From Flavobacterium phragmitis (GTDB lineage: Bacteria; Bacteroidota; Bacteroidia; Flavobacteriales; Flavobacteriaceae): a DNA stretch of 64,000 nt. Positions 1-8,607 of this stretch are shown one piece after another; position 1 is the first letter of the stretch, and every line of letters starts with the position of its first letter. A model generated the notes under the pieces. That model had not been told where the DNA came from. It saw only the letters and a program-made list of their open reading frames with translations, and ran no database searches. Both the position numbers and the translations under genes were made by a program. Location: NCBI RefSeq assembly GCF_900112575.1, contig NZ_FOMH01000011.1, positions 212,595 to 276,594 of the forward strand, read 5' to 3'.

Positions 1-272
1 CAAATTTCACTTCAATGATACTTACTGAGTATAGATATTTAGCATCCAAAAATCTTTACATCAATTCAATTTTAGACTATGCTTTATACCAAGACCAAAC
101 CAGTAATTCAAACAAAAATCAAATAAAAAAACTAATAGGCATTGGCATCGGCACATCAATCCAAACCACAAGCGGCCTATTAAAGATAAACCTTAGCAAC
201 GGAGGAGAGAAAACTTCAGATTTACAATTATATAACACTATTATAAACATCTCTTATAACGTGAAGTTTTAA
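1..272 (+). CDS. 3' end of an outer-membrane beta-barrel protein (Omp85/BamA-TamA-like), partial
   Basis: The reading frame is open from the left edge of the window and stops at 270-272, so only about the last 90 residues of a longer gene are present. What is visible is alternating hydrophobic and polar strands, a glycine-rich stretch (GIGIGTSIQTTSGLLKI) and a C-terminal phenylalanine (NISYNVKF). That terminal signature is recognised by the BAM machinery. The pattern resembles the last strands of Bacteroidota Omp85-family (BamA/TamA-like) barrels, but the fragment is too short to exclude another barrel family. The ATG at 15 is internal, because the frame continues upstream of it. Confidence 0.55.
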   Translation, partial: NFTSMILTEYRYLASKNLYINSILDYALYQDQTSNSNKNQIKKLIGIGIGTSIQTTSGLLKINLSNGGEKTSDLQLYNTIINISYNVKF

Positions 273-635
273 AACTCTGTTATTAACAAAAGCTAGAGTA
301 CTAAAAACTTAACTATTTCAGGACTTATTTTAATATAATGCGGTATTAAGATAAAAACGACATTACATTAAGCAGTTTTCTTACTTAAAAGTTACAGAAA
401 AAACAATTATCGACATGTTTTTCCGAAATTTAACATTTCTCTTAACAATGAAATTTTAAATTATTAACAAATTGAACCTGTCAAAAAAAGAATAATTCAA
501 AGATATACTGCTTTTAATGATAAAAATTCAAATTCTAGTAGTAAATTCATTATTTAACGAAAAAAAAAGCATTTTAAATTAGGTAGATTAACAAATTATT
601 AAGATTTTTGTCGGACTAATTCAAAATATTTAAAA
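273..635. other. AT-rich intergenic region upstream of susC
   Basis: These 363 nt hold no plausible gene. The stretch is very AT-rich and no exact TAnnTTTG box was found near the susC start. SusC/SusD genes are often driven by ECF sigma factors with other promoter motifs, so the susC promoter may lie here unrecognised. No terminator hairpin was seen for the upstream barrel gene. Confidence 0.5.
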
Positions 636-3600
636 ATGAAACTAAAGTTCAATGGATTCCTAGTGCTTTTATTGGTACTAGTTGCGCAACTAACTTTCGC
701 GCAAGAAAGAGCTGTTTCGGGAACTGTTTCTGATAATACAGGAATGCCTCTTCCAGGTGTGAGTGTATTAATCAAAGGAACAAAAACTGGAACACAAACA
801 GATTTTGATGGTAAATTCTCTATCAAAGCATCTCCAAGCCAAGTTTTGGTATTTAGCTACATCGGTATGAAAAGCCAAGAAGTTGTAGCAAGTTCAACAA
901 ATGTAAACATCAAATTAAAAGATGATTCAGTAGAACTTGGAGAAGTTATTGTATCGGGAGCTGTAGGTATTAAAAAGAAAAAATCTGCAGTAACATCATC
1001 TTACTCTACAGTTAATAATGACGAATTAAAAGCTGCTTCTAACCCTGACGCTGTTCGTTCATTGGTTGGTAAAGTATCAGGCTTAACAATCAACAACACT
1101 ACAAATGGTGTAGGAGGAACAACTTCTATCAGAATTCGTTCTATGTTATCTTTTACAGGTAACACTGAAGCTCTTGTAGTTATTGATAACGTTATCTCTA
1201 GTGCTGACGTAATGGCTTCAATTCCATCTGACCTTATCGAAAACGTTACTGTATTAAAAGGAGCTCAAGGAGCTGCATTATACGGTTCTCAAGGTAAGCA
1301 AGGGGTTGTTTTAGTAACAACTAAAAAAGGTTCTAGAAATGAAAACTTAACTGTAGCATTCAATTCATCTGCAGATATTGAAAAAGTAAGTTTTGTTCCA
1401 GAAAGACAACAAAGATATGGTCAAGGATGGTATAACGTACAAGACCAACAAGAAAATGGTGGTTGGGGTCCTTTATTAGACGGATCTATCAAACCAGTTG
1501 GTATTCCAGATGCTGATGGTAACTCAATTATGGCTCCATATAGTGCATTAGGAAATGATGAGATTAAAAAATTCTACCAAACAGGTACTATTTTACAAAA
1601 CAACTTAAACATCAGCGCTGGTGGTGCTGAAGGTTATGTGAACTTAAACTTAGGTAATGTTAGACGTGACTTCATCTTAGAAGGAGACGAATTAAACAGA
1701 AACACAGTTGTATTGACTGCAGGTAAAAAAATCAACAAATTCACTGTTGGTGGTACTTTTACTTTCACAAATCAAAGAACAAAACAAGCTAACGTAAACG
1801 CTGCTACATCTCGTTCTGATTACACTCTTTTAACTACTTTATTACAAGCTGCTTCAAACGTGCCAATCACGCAATTTAAAGACAGAGGATTATACGGATG
1901 GAATGGTTACTACCAAAACCCTTACTGGGCAAGAGAAAACAACAGATTAGAAGAAACTAAGAACTTTGTTAACTTAGGTATCAACGCTGGATATGAAATC
2001 AATAAAAACATTGAGCTTGTTTACAATGGTTCTGTTCAGATGAGAAATACTAATCAAGTTTCTTACTCAAACCAAGCTATTTCTCCAGCTGATGCTGATG
2101 GAGGTTTTGATTCTCCGTCTGAGTTCTACCAATCTAATTTGAACTCAACATTCTACTATGGTGATATCATGGCTAACTTTAACTACGATTTATCTGACGC
2201 TTTAAAATTAAAGTTCAACGTAGGTCAAAACATGCAATACAACTACACTAAGAGAATTTCTCAAGGGGGTACTAACTTAGAGATTCCAGGATTATACAAC
2301 ATTTCAAACGTACTTAATCCAGCGAATCCATCTACTTTAGACAACAGAACTATTGAGACTAGATCAACTGCAACATTCGCTAACGTTGATTTTAGCTACA
2401 AAAACTACTTATTCTTAAACTTAACAGGTCGTTATGAAGGACAGAGTGTTGCTGCAGTAGGAAATCAATTTTACTTTTACCCATCTGCAGGTTTATCTTA
2501 CGTAGCAACAAATGCTATCGAAGCATTAAAAGACAAATCTGTTTTAAGTAACTTAAAATTATATGCTAACTACACACAAGTTGGTTCATTAGATCCAGTA
2601 GCTGCATATAACATTTTAGATTTAGCTCAAATTGCTACAGGATTCCCTTTCCCAAACACAGGAAACTCTTATAACAATAGTTATTTCCCAACTGATCCAA
2701 ACATCAAACCAGAAACTTACACTACTTATGAAGGTGGTATTAACTTTGGTTTCTTAAAAGATAGAATTACATTAGATGTTGCTGGTTATATCACTAGAAC
2801 TACAGACTTGATTACAGATGCATCTGCAAGTTCTGCTTCTGGATTACAAACATTAAAATCTAACAATGGAGAATTAGAAGGTAAAGGTATCGAGATTGAC
2901 TTAGCAGTTATGCCATTCAATACTCCAACTTTCAAATGGAATGCAAGAGTTTCATATACTTCAAACGATACTAAAGTAATTAGTGCTGGTGATACTGACA
3001 AAGTAGTTATCACTGACGGAGGTAACTCTCAAATCAATGGAGATATCTCTGCTGTAAAAGGATTACCTTTCCCTTACATTACTGGTACAGATTGGATGAG
3101 AGATTCAGAAGGTCACGTTATTGTTGATGCTCAAGGACGTCCAACTCCAGATGCAACTTTCAAAAATCTTGGAAAAGTTACTCCAGATTATATCTTAGGT
3201 TTAACAAACAGCTTTGAATACAAAGGTGTTGGTTTATCTTTCACAATGGACTACAGAACTGGTCACAGCTTCTTATCTCAAACTAAATACAACTTAACTT
3301 GGAATGGTCACTTAGTTGATTCTGCTGAGTTTGACAGAAACGTAGGTTTCTTATACCCAGGATCTGTAATTGACAACCCTGCAACAGCAACTGTTGGAGA
3401 TTATATCCCAAACACAAGTGTATTAACTGGAGGTTTCTCAAGTTTAACTGGAGCTGCTAACAGAACTCAAGCTTACTTTAACCAAGCGGCTAGTGTAGGT
3501 TCTCACAACTTAATTGATGCAACAGCATTCAAAGTTAGAGAAATTGCTTTAAGCTATTCATTCCCTAAAAAAGTTTTAGAGAAAGCTGGAATCCAAACTT

Positions 3601-3833
3601 TCAAAGTAAGTTTAAATGCTAGAAACCCATTCATTATTTTAGCATCTAGCAACAAAGGATATGCTGATCCTGAAGCTTCTAACCAAGTTAACACATCAAC
3701 ATCCACAGCGGCTAAAAACCCTAATGCTAACAGTACTTTAACTAATACCTCAAGAAATGGTCTTGGTTTCATCGGTGATGCTCAATATCCATCAACTCGT
3801 ACTTTTGGTTTCAGCATCAATACGACATTTTAA
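636..3833 (+). CDS. SusC/RagA-family TonB-linked outer-membrane receptor
   Basis: The 1065-residue protein should form the outer-membrane channel of a SusCD uptake complex, powered by TonB-ExbB-ExbD. Visible in order: a signal peptide (about residues 1-22, ending LTFA), a carboxypeptidase-regulatory-like domain (about 25-98, with SGTVSDNTGMPLPGVSV and TDFDGKFSI), a TonB-box-like GEVIVSGAVG (102-111), a plug domain with LYGSQGKQGVVLVTTKKG at its end, then a barrel running to the terminal FSINTTF. Length is normal for SusC. The next gene, 19 nt downstream, is its SusD partner. Codons such as AAC, TTC, TAC and CGT look more frequent here than in neighbours, as expected of a highly expressed gene. 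No glycan enzymes lie nearby, so the substrate cannot be inferred. Confidence 0.95.
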   Translation: MKLKFNGFLVLLLVLVAQLTFAQERAVSGTVSDNTGMPLPGVSVLIKGTKTGTQTDFDGKFSIKASPSQVLVFSYIGMKSQEVVASSTNVNIKLKDDSVELGEVIVSGAVGIKKKKSAVTSSYSTVNNDELKAASNPDAVRSLVGKVSGLTINNTTNGVGGTTSIRIRSMLSFTGNTEALVVIDNVISSADVMASIPSDLIENVTVLKGAQGAALYGSQGKQGVVLVTTKKGSRNENLTVAFNSSADIEKVSFVPERQQRYGQGWYNVQDQQENGGWGPLLDGSIKPVGIPDADGNSIMAPYSALGNDEIKKFYQTGTILQNNLNISAGGAEGYVNLNLGNVRRDFILEGDELNRNTVVLTAGKKINKFTVGGTFTFTNQRTKQANVNAATSRSDYTLLTTLLQAASNVPITQFKDRGLYGWNGYYQNPYWARENNRLEETKNFVNLGINAGYEINKNIELVYNGSVQMRNTNQVSYSNQAISPADADGGFDSPSEFYQSNLNSTFYYGDIMANFNYDLSDALKLKFNVGQNMQYNYTKRISQGGTNLEIPGLYNISNVLNPANPSTLDNRTIETRSTATFANVDFSYKNYLFLNLTGRYEGQSVAAVGNQFYFYPSAGLSYVATNAIEALKDKSVLSNLKLYANYTQVGSLDPVAAYNILDLAQIATGFPFPNTGNSYNNSYFPTDPNIKPETYTTYEGGINFGFLKDRITLDVAGYITRTTDLITDASASSASGLQTLKSNNGELEGKGIEIDLAVMPFNTPTFKWNARVSYTSNDTKVISAGDTDKVVITDGGNSQINGDISAVKGLPFPYITGTDWMRDSEGHVIVDAQGRPTPDATFKNLGKVTPDYILGLTNSFEYKGVGLSFTMDYRTGHSFLSQTKYNLTWNGHLVDSAEFDRNVGFLYPGSVIDNPATATVGDYIPNTSVLTGGFSSLTGAANRTQAYFNQAASVGSHNLIDATAFKVREIALSYSFPKKVLEKAGIQTFKVSLNARNPFIILASSNKGYADPEASNQVNTSTSTAAKNPNANSTLTNTSRNGLGFIGDAQYPSTRTFGFSINTTF

Positions 3834-3852
3834 TACTTAAAATAAAAACATT

Positions 3853-5424
3853 ATGAAAAAAATATTTTTCAGCAGTATGTTTGCCTTATTTTTATTTACC
3901 TCATGCGAGAATTACCTTGATGTAAATGAAAAGCAATCAAACAACGCCAACTTTGATGCAATTGCACCAAATCAAATGCTTGCGGGAGCTTTAAACAACT
4001 ATACGAATCACCAATTAAACTCATTATCTACTTATGGTAACCGAATGACATACGTATGGGGATTAAATAGTGGTTTTACTTCAAATGACCCAGCTTGGAC
4101 CTATACTTTTGATAGTAACAGTTACTCAGCACTTTTTGAAACTACTTATCTTTTTGCAGATAACTTCCAAGATATCTTAGACAAACAAGATAAATTCCCT
4201 GACTATCAATATCACTTTGGAATTGCTAAAATTTTCAAAGTAATGTTAATGGATTATGCTACTGCATTATACGGAGATGTACCTTACTCTGAAGCTTTTA
4301 AAAACAGCATACCAGCTCCAAAATATGACGATGATAAAACAATCATTCCTGCATTATTTAAGGAGTTAGACGAAGCAAGAGCCTACCTTTCTAGTACTGA
4401 TGCTGTAGAATTAGGTTCAGAAGATATTATTTTTCATGGAGATATTCCTTCTTGGATAAAATTCCTTAATACTGTTGAATTAAAACTTGTATTAAGATTA
4501 TCTAAAACTACTGACGCAACTCTTGTAGCTTTAAGAACTGCTCGCGCCGCTCAATTAAATGCATTACAAAACTTTGTTACTGCTGACGTTGCATGTAATC
4601 CTGGCTATAACTCAAGTGATGCTACAAAAAGATCTCCACTATACAGATTTTATGGTCTAAACGAAGCGCTTAGTGACTGGACATCTGCAAATAGAGCAAA
4701 TGCTGGCGGTGCTTTCATCATCGACATCTTAAATGGAACTTTAAACAATACTGATATCAATTCTACTGGAATTGTAGATCCAAGAAGAGCAAGAATGTTT
4801 GCATCAGTTCCAGCTGGAAGCCCTGGTGCTGGTACTTGGATTGGTAATACACTTGGTCTTTTCCCATTGGATCCAATTTCTAGAATGAGTTCATTCTTTA
4901 TTGGACGTGTTGGAAGTGACGAAAATGGTATGATTAGAGATGCATATATTATGCAACTTGCTGAAAGTAAATTTTTACAAGCTGAAGCTGCACAAAGAGG
5001 TTACATAAGCGGAGATGCTCATGCTTTATTTTTAGATGGTATCAATGCTTCTATGGCATTTAACTCAAAACTATGGGGAACTAACACAACAGCTCAAATC
5101 CCTGCACTTAATCCAACAGCTTATCTTGCTGCAATTGATTCTCGTAATGGATTAGGATGGACTGGTTCTACTGACAAAATCAATGCAATTATTACTCAAA
5201 AATATCTTGCATTAGCTCAGTGGCACGGAATTGAGTTATACATTGATCAACAAAGAACTGGATATCCAAAAACTCCACTTCCTGTAGGTGTTATCCAAAC
5301 TAATGCACCAAACAGATTGATCTACCCTACTTCAGAATATTCATCAAACAGTTCCAACGTTCCAAACGTTTCTGGTTCTGAAATATTCTCAGTAAATGCA
5401 AAAACTCCTTACTACTTACAATAG
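3853..5424 (+). CDS. SusD/RagB-family surface lipoprotein (SusD-like_2 type)
   Basis: The 523-residue lipoprotein should sit as a lid on the SusC channel and bind the nutrient at the cell surface. The N-terminus is a lipoprotein signal with the lipobox Cys at residue 18 (LFLFTSC), followed by ENYLDVNEKQSNN, typical of the SusD-like_2 group. Helical TPR-like segments and the C-terminal EYSSNSSNVPNVSGSEIF region fit the family. It starts 19 nt after susC and is followed by a strong terminator, so the two form a short operon with no further genes. The ligand is unknown. The SusD-type fold often binds glycans, but members of this subgroup also serve other substrates. Confidence 0.93.
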   Translation: MKKIFFSSMFALFLFTSCENYLDVNEKQSNNANFDAIAPNQMLAGALNNYTNHQLNSLSTYGNRMTYVWGLNSGFTSNDPAWTYTFDSNSYSALFETTYLFADNFQDILDKQDKFPDYQYHFGIAKIFKVMLMDYATALYGDVPYSEAFKNSIPAPKYDDDKTIIPALFKELDEARAYLSSTDAVELGSEDIIFHGDIPSWIKFLNTVELKLVLRLSKTTDATLVALRTARAAQLNALQNFVTADVACNPGYNSSDATKRSPLYRFYGLNEALSDWTSANRANAGGAFIIDILNGTLNNTDINSTGIVDPRRARMFASVPAGSPGAGTWIGNTLGLFPLDPISRMSSFFIGRVGSDENGMIRDAYIMQLAESKFLQAEAAQRGYISGDAHALFLDGINASMAFNSKLWGTNTTAQIPALNPTAYLAAIDSRNGLGWTGSTDKINAIITQKYLALAQWHGIELYIDQQRTGYPKTPLPVGVIQTNAPNRLIYPTSEYSSNSSNVPNVSGSEIFSVNAKTPYYLQ

Positions 5425-5450
5425 TAGATAGTAAAAGTTATTATAACGAA

Positions 5451-5484
5451 GCGGGCTGTTCAATGAACAGCCCGCTTTTTTTTA
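5451..5484 (+). terminator. Rho-independent terminator of the susCD operon
   Basis: A near-perfect hairpin (GCGGGCTGTTCA, 1-nt centre, TGAACAGCCCGC; 5451-5475) is followed by eight T residues. It lies 27 nt after the susD stop and just before the rlmB promoter. Confidence 0.93.
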
Positions 5485-5502
5485 TAGAAACATATTATTA
5501 CC

Positions 5503-5510
5503 TATATTTG
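5503..5510 (+). promoter_or_regulatory. -7 promoter box of rlmB, 4 nt before the ATG
   Basis: TATATTTG matches the Bacteroidota -7 consensus TAnnTTTG. Only 4 nt (TCCA) separate it from the ATG at 5515, so transcription should start at or next to the A of the start codon, giving a leaderless message. No -33 TTTG was seen; that position falls on the upstream terminator's T-tract. Confidence 0.65.
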
Positions 5511-5514
5511 TCCA

Positions 5515-6249
5515 ATGGAAAAAGAACATCAAATATTTGGCATCAGGGCCATTATAGAAGCAATTCAAGCAGGAAAAGAAGTAGATAAAGTCTTTATACA
5601 GAAAGATATTTCTGGAGACTTAATGAAAGATTTAATGAAGGTAATGAAACGTGCAAACATTAACTTCTCTTATGTTCCTGTCGAAAAACTAAACCGTCTT
5701 ACTCCAAACAACCATCAAGGTGCTGTTGCAACCATCTCTCCTATTGGTTTTATTGATTTGGAACATCTTGTAGAATCTACTATTGAATCTGGAAAGAAAC
5801 CTTTATTTTTAATATTAGACCAAATATCTGATGCTAGAAATTTTGGAGCCATCATCAGAACCGCAGAATGTACTGGCGTAAATGGAATCATTATTCAAAA
5901 GGCTGGTTCGGCACCTGTAAACGGAGATACTGTTAAAACATCTGCTGGAGCTGTATTTAATGTCCCTATCTGTAAAGTAGAACATATTAAAGATGCTATT
6001 TTCTACCTGCAAGGTTCTGGAATTAAAACGGTAGCAGCAACTGAAAAAACAGATCAAAACATTTACGACGTATCTTTAGCAGAACCCGTTGCTATCATCA
6101 TGGGATCAGAAGATCGAGGCATAAATCCTTCTGTATTGAAAATTGTAGACGAAAAAGCAAAACTGCCAATGTTTGGCTCTATAGGATCTCTAAACGTTTC
6201 TGTTGCCTGCGGGGCATTTTTATACGAAACTGTTCGACAAAGGAGTTAA
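5515..6249 (+). CDS. rlmB: 23S rRNA (guanosine-2'-O-)-methyltransferase RlmB, SpoU/TrmH family
   Basis: The 244-residue enzyme is predicted to 2'-O-methylate G2251 (E. coli numbering) in the peptidyl-transferase P loop of 23S rRNA using SAM. The N-terminal substrate-binding domain (about 5-80) begins EHQIFGIRAIIEAI. The C-terminal SPOUT knot carries three family motifs: DQISDARNFGAIIRTAECTG, IIMGSEDRGI and GSIGSLNVSVACGAFLYE. Length fits RlmB. Its -7 box ends 4 nt upstream of the start codon, which supports this ATG. Assignment to RlmB rather than another SpoU methylase rests on overall domain organisation. Confidence 0.92.
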   Translation: MEKEHQIFGIRAIIEAIQAGKEVDKVFIQKDISGDLMKDLMKVMKRANINFSYVPVEKLNRLTPNNHQGAVATISPIGFIDLEHLVESTIESGKKPLFLILDQISDARNFGAIIRTAECTGVNGIIIQKAGSAPVNGDTVKTSAGAVFNVPICKVEHIKDAIFYLQGSGIKTVAATEKTDQNIYDVSLAEPVAIIMGSEDRGINPSVLKIVDEKAKLPMFGSIGSLNVSVACGAFLYETVRQRS

Positions 6250-6298
6250 ATTGTATTGAGAATTAAGATTAGAATGAATAATTAAAAAACTTTAATTA

Positions 6299-7102
6299 AT
6301 GCTTTCAAAATCTAATCCAAAACGAATAAATAACATAGTTCGCTGCCTGTTTGTAATTTTAATGATTACAAACAGCTACGGACAAAATACTACGTACAGT
6401 CAATTTTGGAATGAGATTCAATTTAGCAGAACCTTGAGCGAAAAATGGTCCACTGAAATAGATTTCGCAGCAACTTACAGCAGCACAGAATCTTCATCCA
6501 ATTTATTCGACAATACCATTCAAAGATCTGTTAGAGGCTGGGGACATTACTACTTTTCTCCTAGATGGAAATTCTCCTCTTTTATAGCCTATTTTAACAA
6601 CAGAGATGTTCCCGAAATAGGACAATTCAAATCTCCCGAATGGCGGTTTGCCCTTCAGGGAATTTACTTCTTCCATAAGACAGGTTATACTCTTAGTACA
6701 AGAATGCGAATGGAATTTCGGCATATGAGAAATCAAGATGACGATTATGAAAATGTTTTTCGATATCGACAGCAAATAAAGTATTTACAACCCATAACCA
6801 GCAAAGTCTTAAGAGAAGGTGTAATATATGCAATTGCTTCAGACGAGATATACCTAAAATCCGGTGCAAAAGTTACAGGAGAAAGTTTTTTTGACCGTAA
6901 CAGATTAAACGTTGGTGCTGGTTATTTGTTCTCTGATGATATTCAAGTTGAAGTCACTTACTGCAATGAATTTTTACCTCGAAATAATGGAAATCAGACA
7001 ACAAATGCTGCTTCCTTAACCATTAGTTTCAACAACTTCCTCGACAACCTTAAAAAGAAAATCAATAGTAAACACAATCACGAAATAAAGGATGAAGAAT
7101 AA
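6299..7102 (+). CDS. DUF2490 family secreted/outer-membrane protein
   Basis: The 267-residue protein has a signal-like N-terminus (hydrophobic stretch about 13-28, then YGQNTTYSQFWNEI). A run of aromatic and charged amphipathic strands follows (SRTLSEKWSTEIDFAATYSS, FRYRQQIKYLQP), the pattern of DUF2490 proteins, which are thought to form small outer-membrane barrels. No catalytic motif is visible and the function is unknown. It starts 49 nt after rlmB, so co-transcription is possible. Its stop is 1 nt from the end of the convergent gene at 7104, leaving no room for a separate terminator. Confidence 0.8.
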   Translation: MLSKSNPKRINNIVRCLFVILMITNSYGQNTTYSQFWNEIQFSRTLSEKWSTEIDFAATYSSTESSSNLFDNTIQRSVRGWGHYYFSPRWKFSSFIAYFNNRDVPEIGQFKSPEWRFALQGIYFFHKTGYTLSTRMRMEFRHMRNQDDDYENVFRYRQQIKYLQPITSKVLREGVIYAIASDEIYLKSGAKVTGESFFDRNRLNVGAGYLFSDDIQVEVTYCNEFLPRNNGNQTTNAASLTISFNNFLDNLKKKINSKHNHEIKDEE

Positions 7103-7103
7103 T

Positions 7104-7604
7104 TTACTTTTCTTTTAAAAAACATATCAGCTGTTCTCTTATTGCATTCTTATGCAGTTTAAAATTATATTTCCTCACAAATTCAGTTCCTGCCATATTG
7201 ATTTCGGCTGTTACTGCTTCGTAATTTGAAAAAGCTTTAATGTCTTTATCATCAATTAAATAAAGAACCTGCATGATGGAATCGTTTCTACGATATTGTG
7301 TATCATAATGCGCTAGTTTATACATTTTATTATCCGAAAGCTGAATAATCAAATCATCTTTGATTTTTTTACCCGTTTTTTTATCAGGAAATGGAGTCGG
7401 TTGCAATGCCACAAAATAATGTTCTTTGTCTGTAACAATGTTAATTTTTAAAGATTTTGATTTAGTGGAATAAAATACCTCAGGCTCAAAATAATATAAC
7501 ATGCTTCCATCTGCCTGAACCCTATTTTTAATTTCGCATTGTGCAGCAACATCGTAGTTAAAAATAAAAATCAAGAACAAAACCAACAAATTTATTTTAC
7601 ACAT
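7104..7604 (-). CDS. secreted protein of unknown function (166 aa)
   Basis: Not recognised. The ATG at 7604 gives MCKINLLVLFLIFIFNYDVAAQ, a good signal peptide. An upstream in-frame TTG at 7631 sits next to a -7 box (7633-7640) and so would not be transcribed properly, which decides the start. The mature part is polar with two or three cysteines and no known motif (for example KSLKINIVTDKEHYFV). It is probably periplasmic or surface located. It is convergent with the DUF2490 gene and lies 64 nt downstream of the rhomboid gene, with its own promoter box between them. Confidence 0.72.
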   Translation of the reverse strand: MCKINLLVLFLIFIFNYDVAAQCEIKNRVQADGSMLYYFEPEVFYSTKSKSLKINIVTDKEHYFVALQPTPFPDKKTGKKIKDDLIIQLSDNKMYKLAHYDTQYRRNDSIMQVLYLIDDKDIKAFSNYEAVTAEINMAGTEFVRKYNFKLHKNAIREQLICFLKEK

Positions 7605-7632
7605 AGCCCTAGAAATTAAATCGTTACACAAA

Positions 7633-7640
7633 CAAATTTA
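7633..7640 (-). promoter_or_regulatory. -7 promoter box of the 7104-7604 gene
   Basis: The minus strand reads TAAATTTG, matching TAnnTTTG. The expected start of transcription is about 24 nt before the ATG at 7604. No clear -33 element was found. Confidence 0.5.
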
Positions 7641-7668
7641 CTCATTTAATCTCAAAAAAAGCATTTAA

Positions 7669-8430
7669 CTAGATTTCATCCTCCGAATCTAATTTTCTAG
7701 TTACAATATAATTTACGGAATGACTAGAAGAAAAATAGTCTGGCAGATTCTCTTCTTCCTCTTTTGGAATATTGATAAAATTTCCATTTTCATCAAAATG
7801 CTTCATGAAGGGATCTGAGGTCGGATCAAAATCTGGTCGTTGCCAATCATAAACAATTGGCTTTGCATATTCTGGCGTTCTATAAAAAAATGTCAAAACA
7901 AAACCTGTTATCAAACCTGCCAAATGTCCTTCCCAAGAAATGGATTGATCTACATCTGGAAAAACATACCATATCATACCGCCATAAAGCAAAATAACAG
8001 TTAAAGATAAAGCTACTAATCTATAATATCGAGTTTGAATTCCTTTAAAGAAAATAAAACTAACCAAAACATAAATCAAACCGCTTGCTCCAATATGAAA
8101 ATTGGTTCGTCCAACAACCCAAGTAATAAATCCCGATAACAAAATTCCATAACAAATTACTCCAAAAGTCTGTTTGGGATAGAAAAATTGAATGGTCGCC
8201 AATAATATTAAAAGCGGAATACTATTATTATAAAGATGTTCTAAATTTTCATGAATAAAAGGACTAAACAAAACGCCTCGTAAACCTAAAAAATCACGCG
8301 GATAAATTCCGTACTGGTAAAAATCAAAATCGAAACGAATCTGCAACCAATAAATAATCCATAAAAAAAGGACAAAAAACAGCGGAAGTCCAATAACCGA
8401 ATTTGAAAATTTTAAATTAGTATCGTTCAT
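7669..8430 (-). CDS. rhomboid-family intramembrane serine protease
   Basis: The 253-residue protein has about six membrane segments within residues 14-180 and a soluble acidic C-terminal tail. The catalytic dyad is visible: Ser116 in HIGASGLIY and His169 in WEGHLAG, plus the oxyanion-side HENLEHLYNN motif (about 60-69). Rhomboids cleave substrates within or near the membrane. Nothing in the neighbourhood identifies the substrate. The tail (about 190-253), with YDWQRPDFDPTSDPFMKHF, is typical of Flavobacterium members. It is divergent from rarA. Confidence 0.93.
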   Translation of the reverse strand: MNDTNLKFSNSVIGLPLFFVLFLWIIYWLQIRFDFDFYQYGIYPRDFLGLRGVLFSPFIHENLEHLYNNSIPLLILLATIQFFYPKQTFGVICYGILLSGFITWVVGRTNFHIGASGLIYVLVSFIFFKGIQTRYYRLVALSLTVILLYGGMIWYVFPDVDQSISWEGHLAGLITGFVLTFFYRTPEYAKPIVYDWQRPDFDPTSDPFMKHFDENGNFINIPKEEEENLPDYFSSSHSVNYIVTRKLDSEDEI

Positions 8431-8595
8431 ATTGATTACAAATAATAATGTTATGAACTCAAAAAACTATCCAAAAATATTTTACTGATATTTTGTCATA
8501 TTCTTAAAATATAAAACTTGTCTCAAATTATAACAATCTTCTCTCAACAAAGATTGTTTTAACTTGTAATAGATAAAATCTAAAACCAAAAACAG

Positions 8596-8603
8596 TAATT
8601 TTG
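8596..8603 (+). promoter_or_regulatory. -7 promoter box of rarA, 4 nt before the ATG
   Basis: TAATTTTG (TAnnTTTG) is followed by TAAA and then the ATG at 8608. This is the same 4-nt geometry as at rlmB and predicts a leaderless transcript. No -33 TTTG at 18-21 nt spacing was found. Confidence 0.65.
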
Positions 8604-8607
8604 TAAA

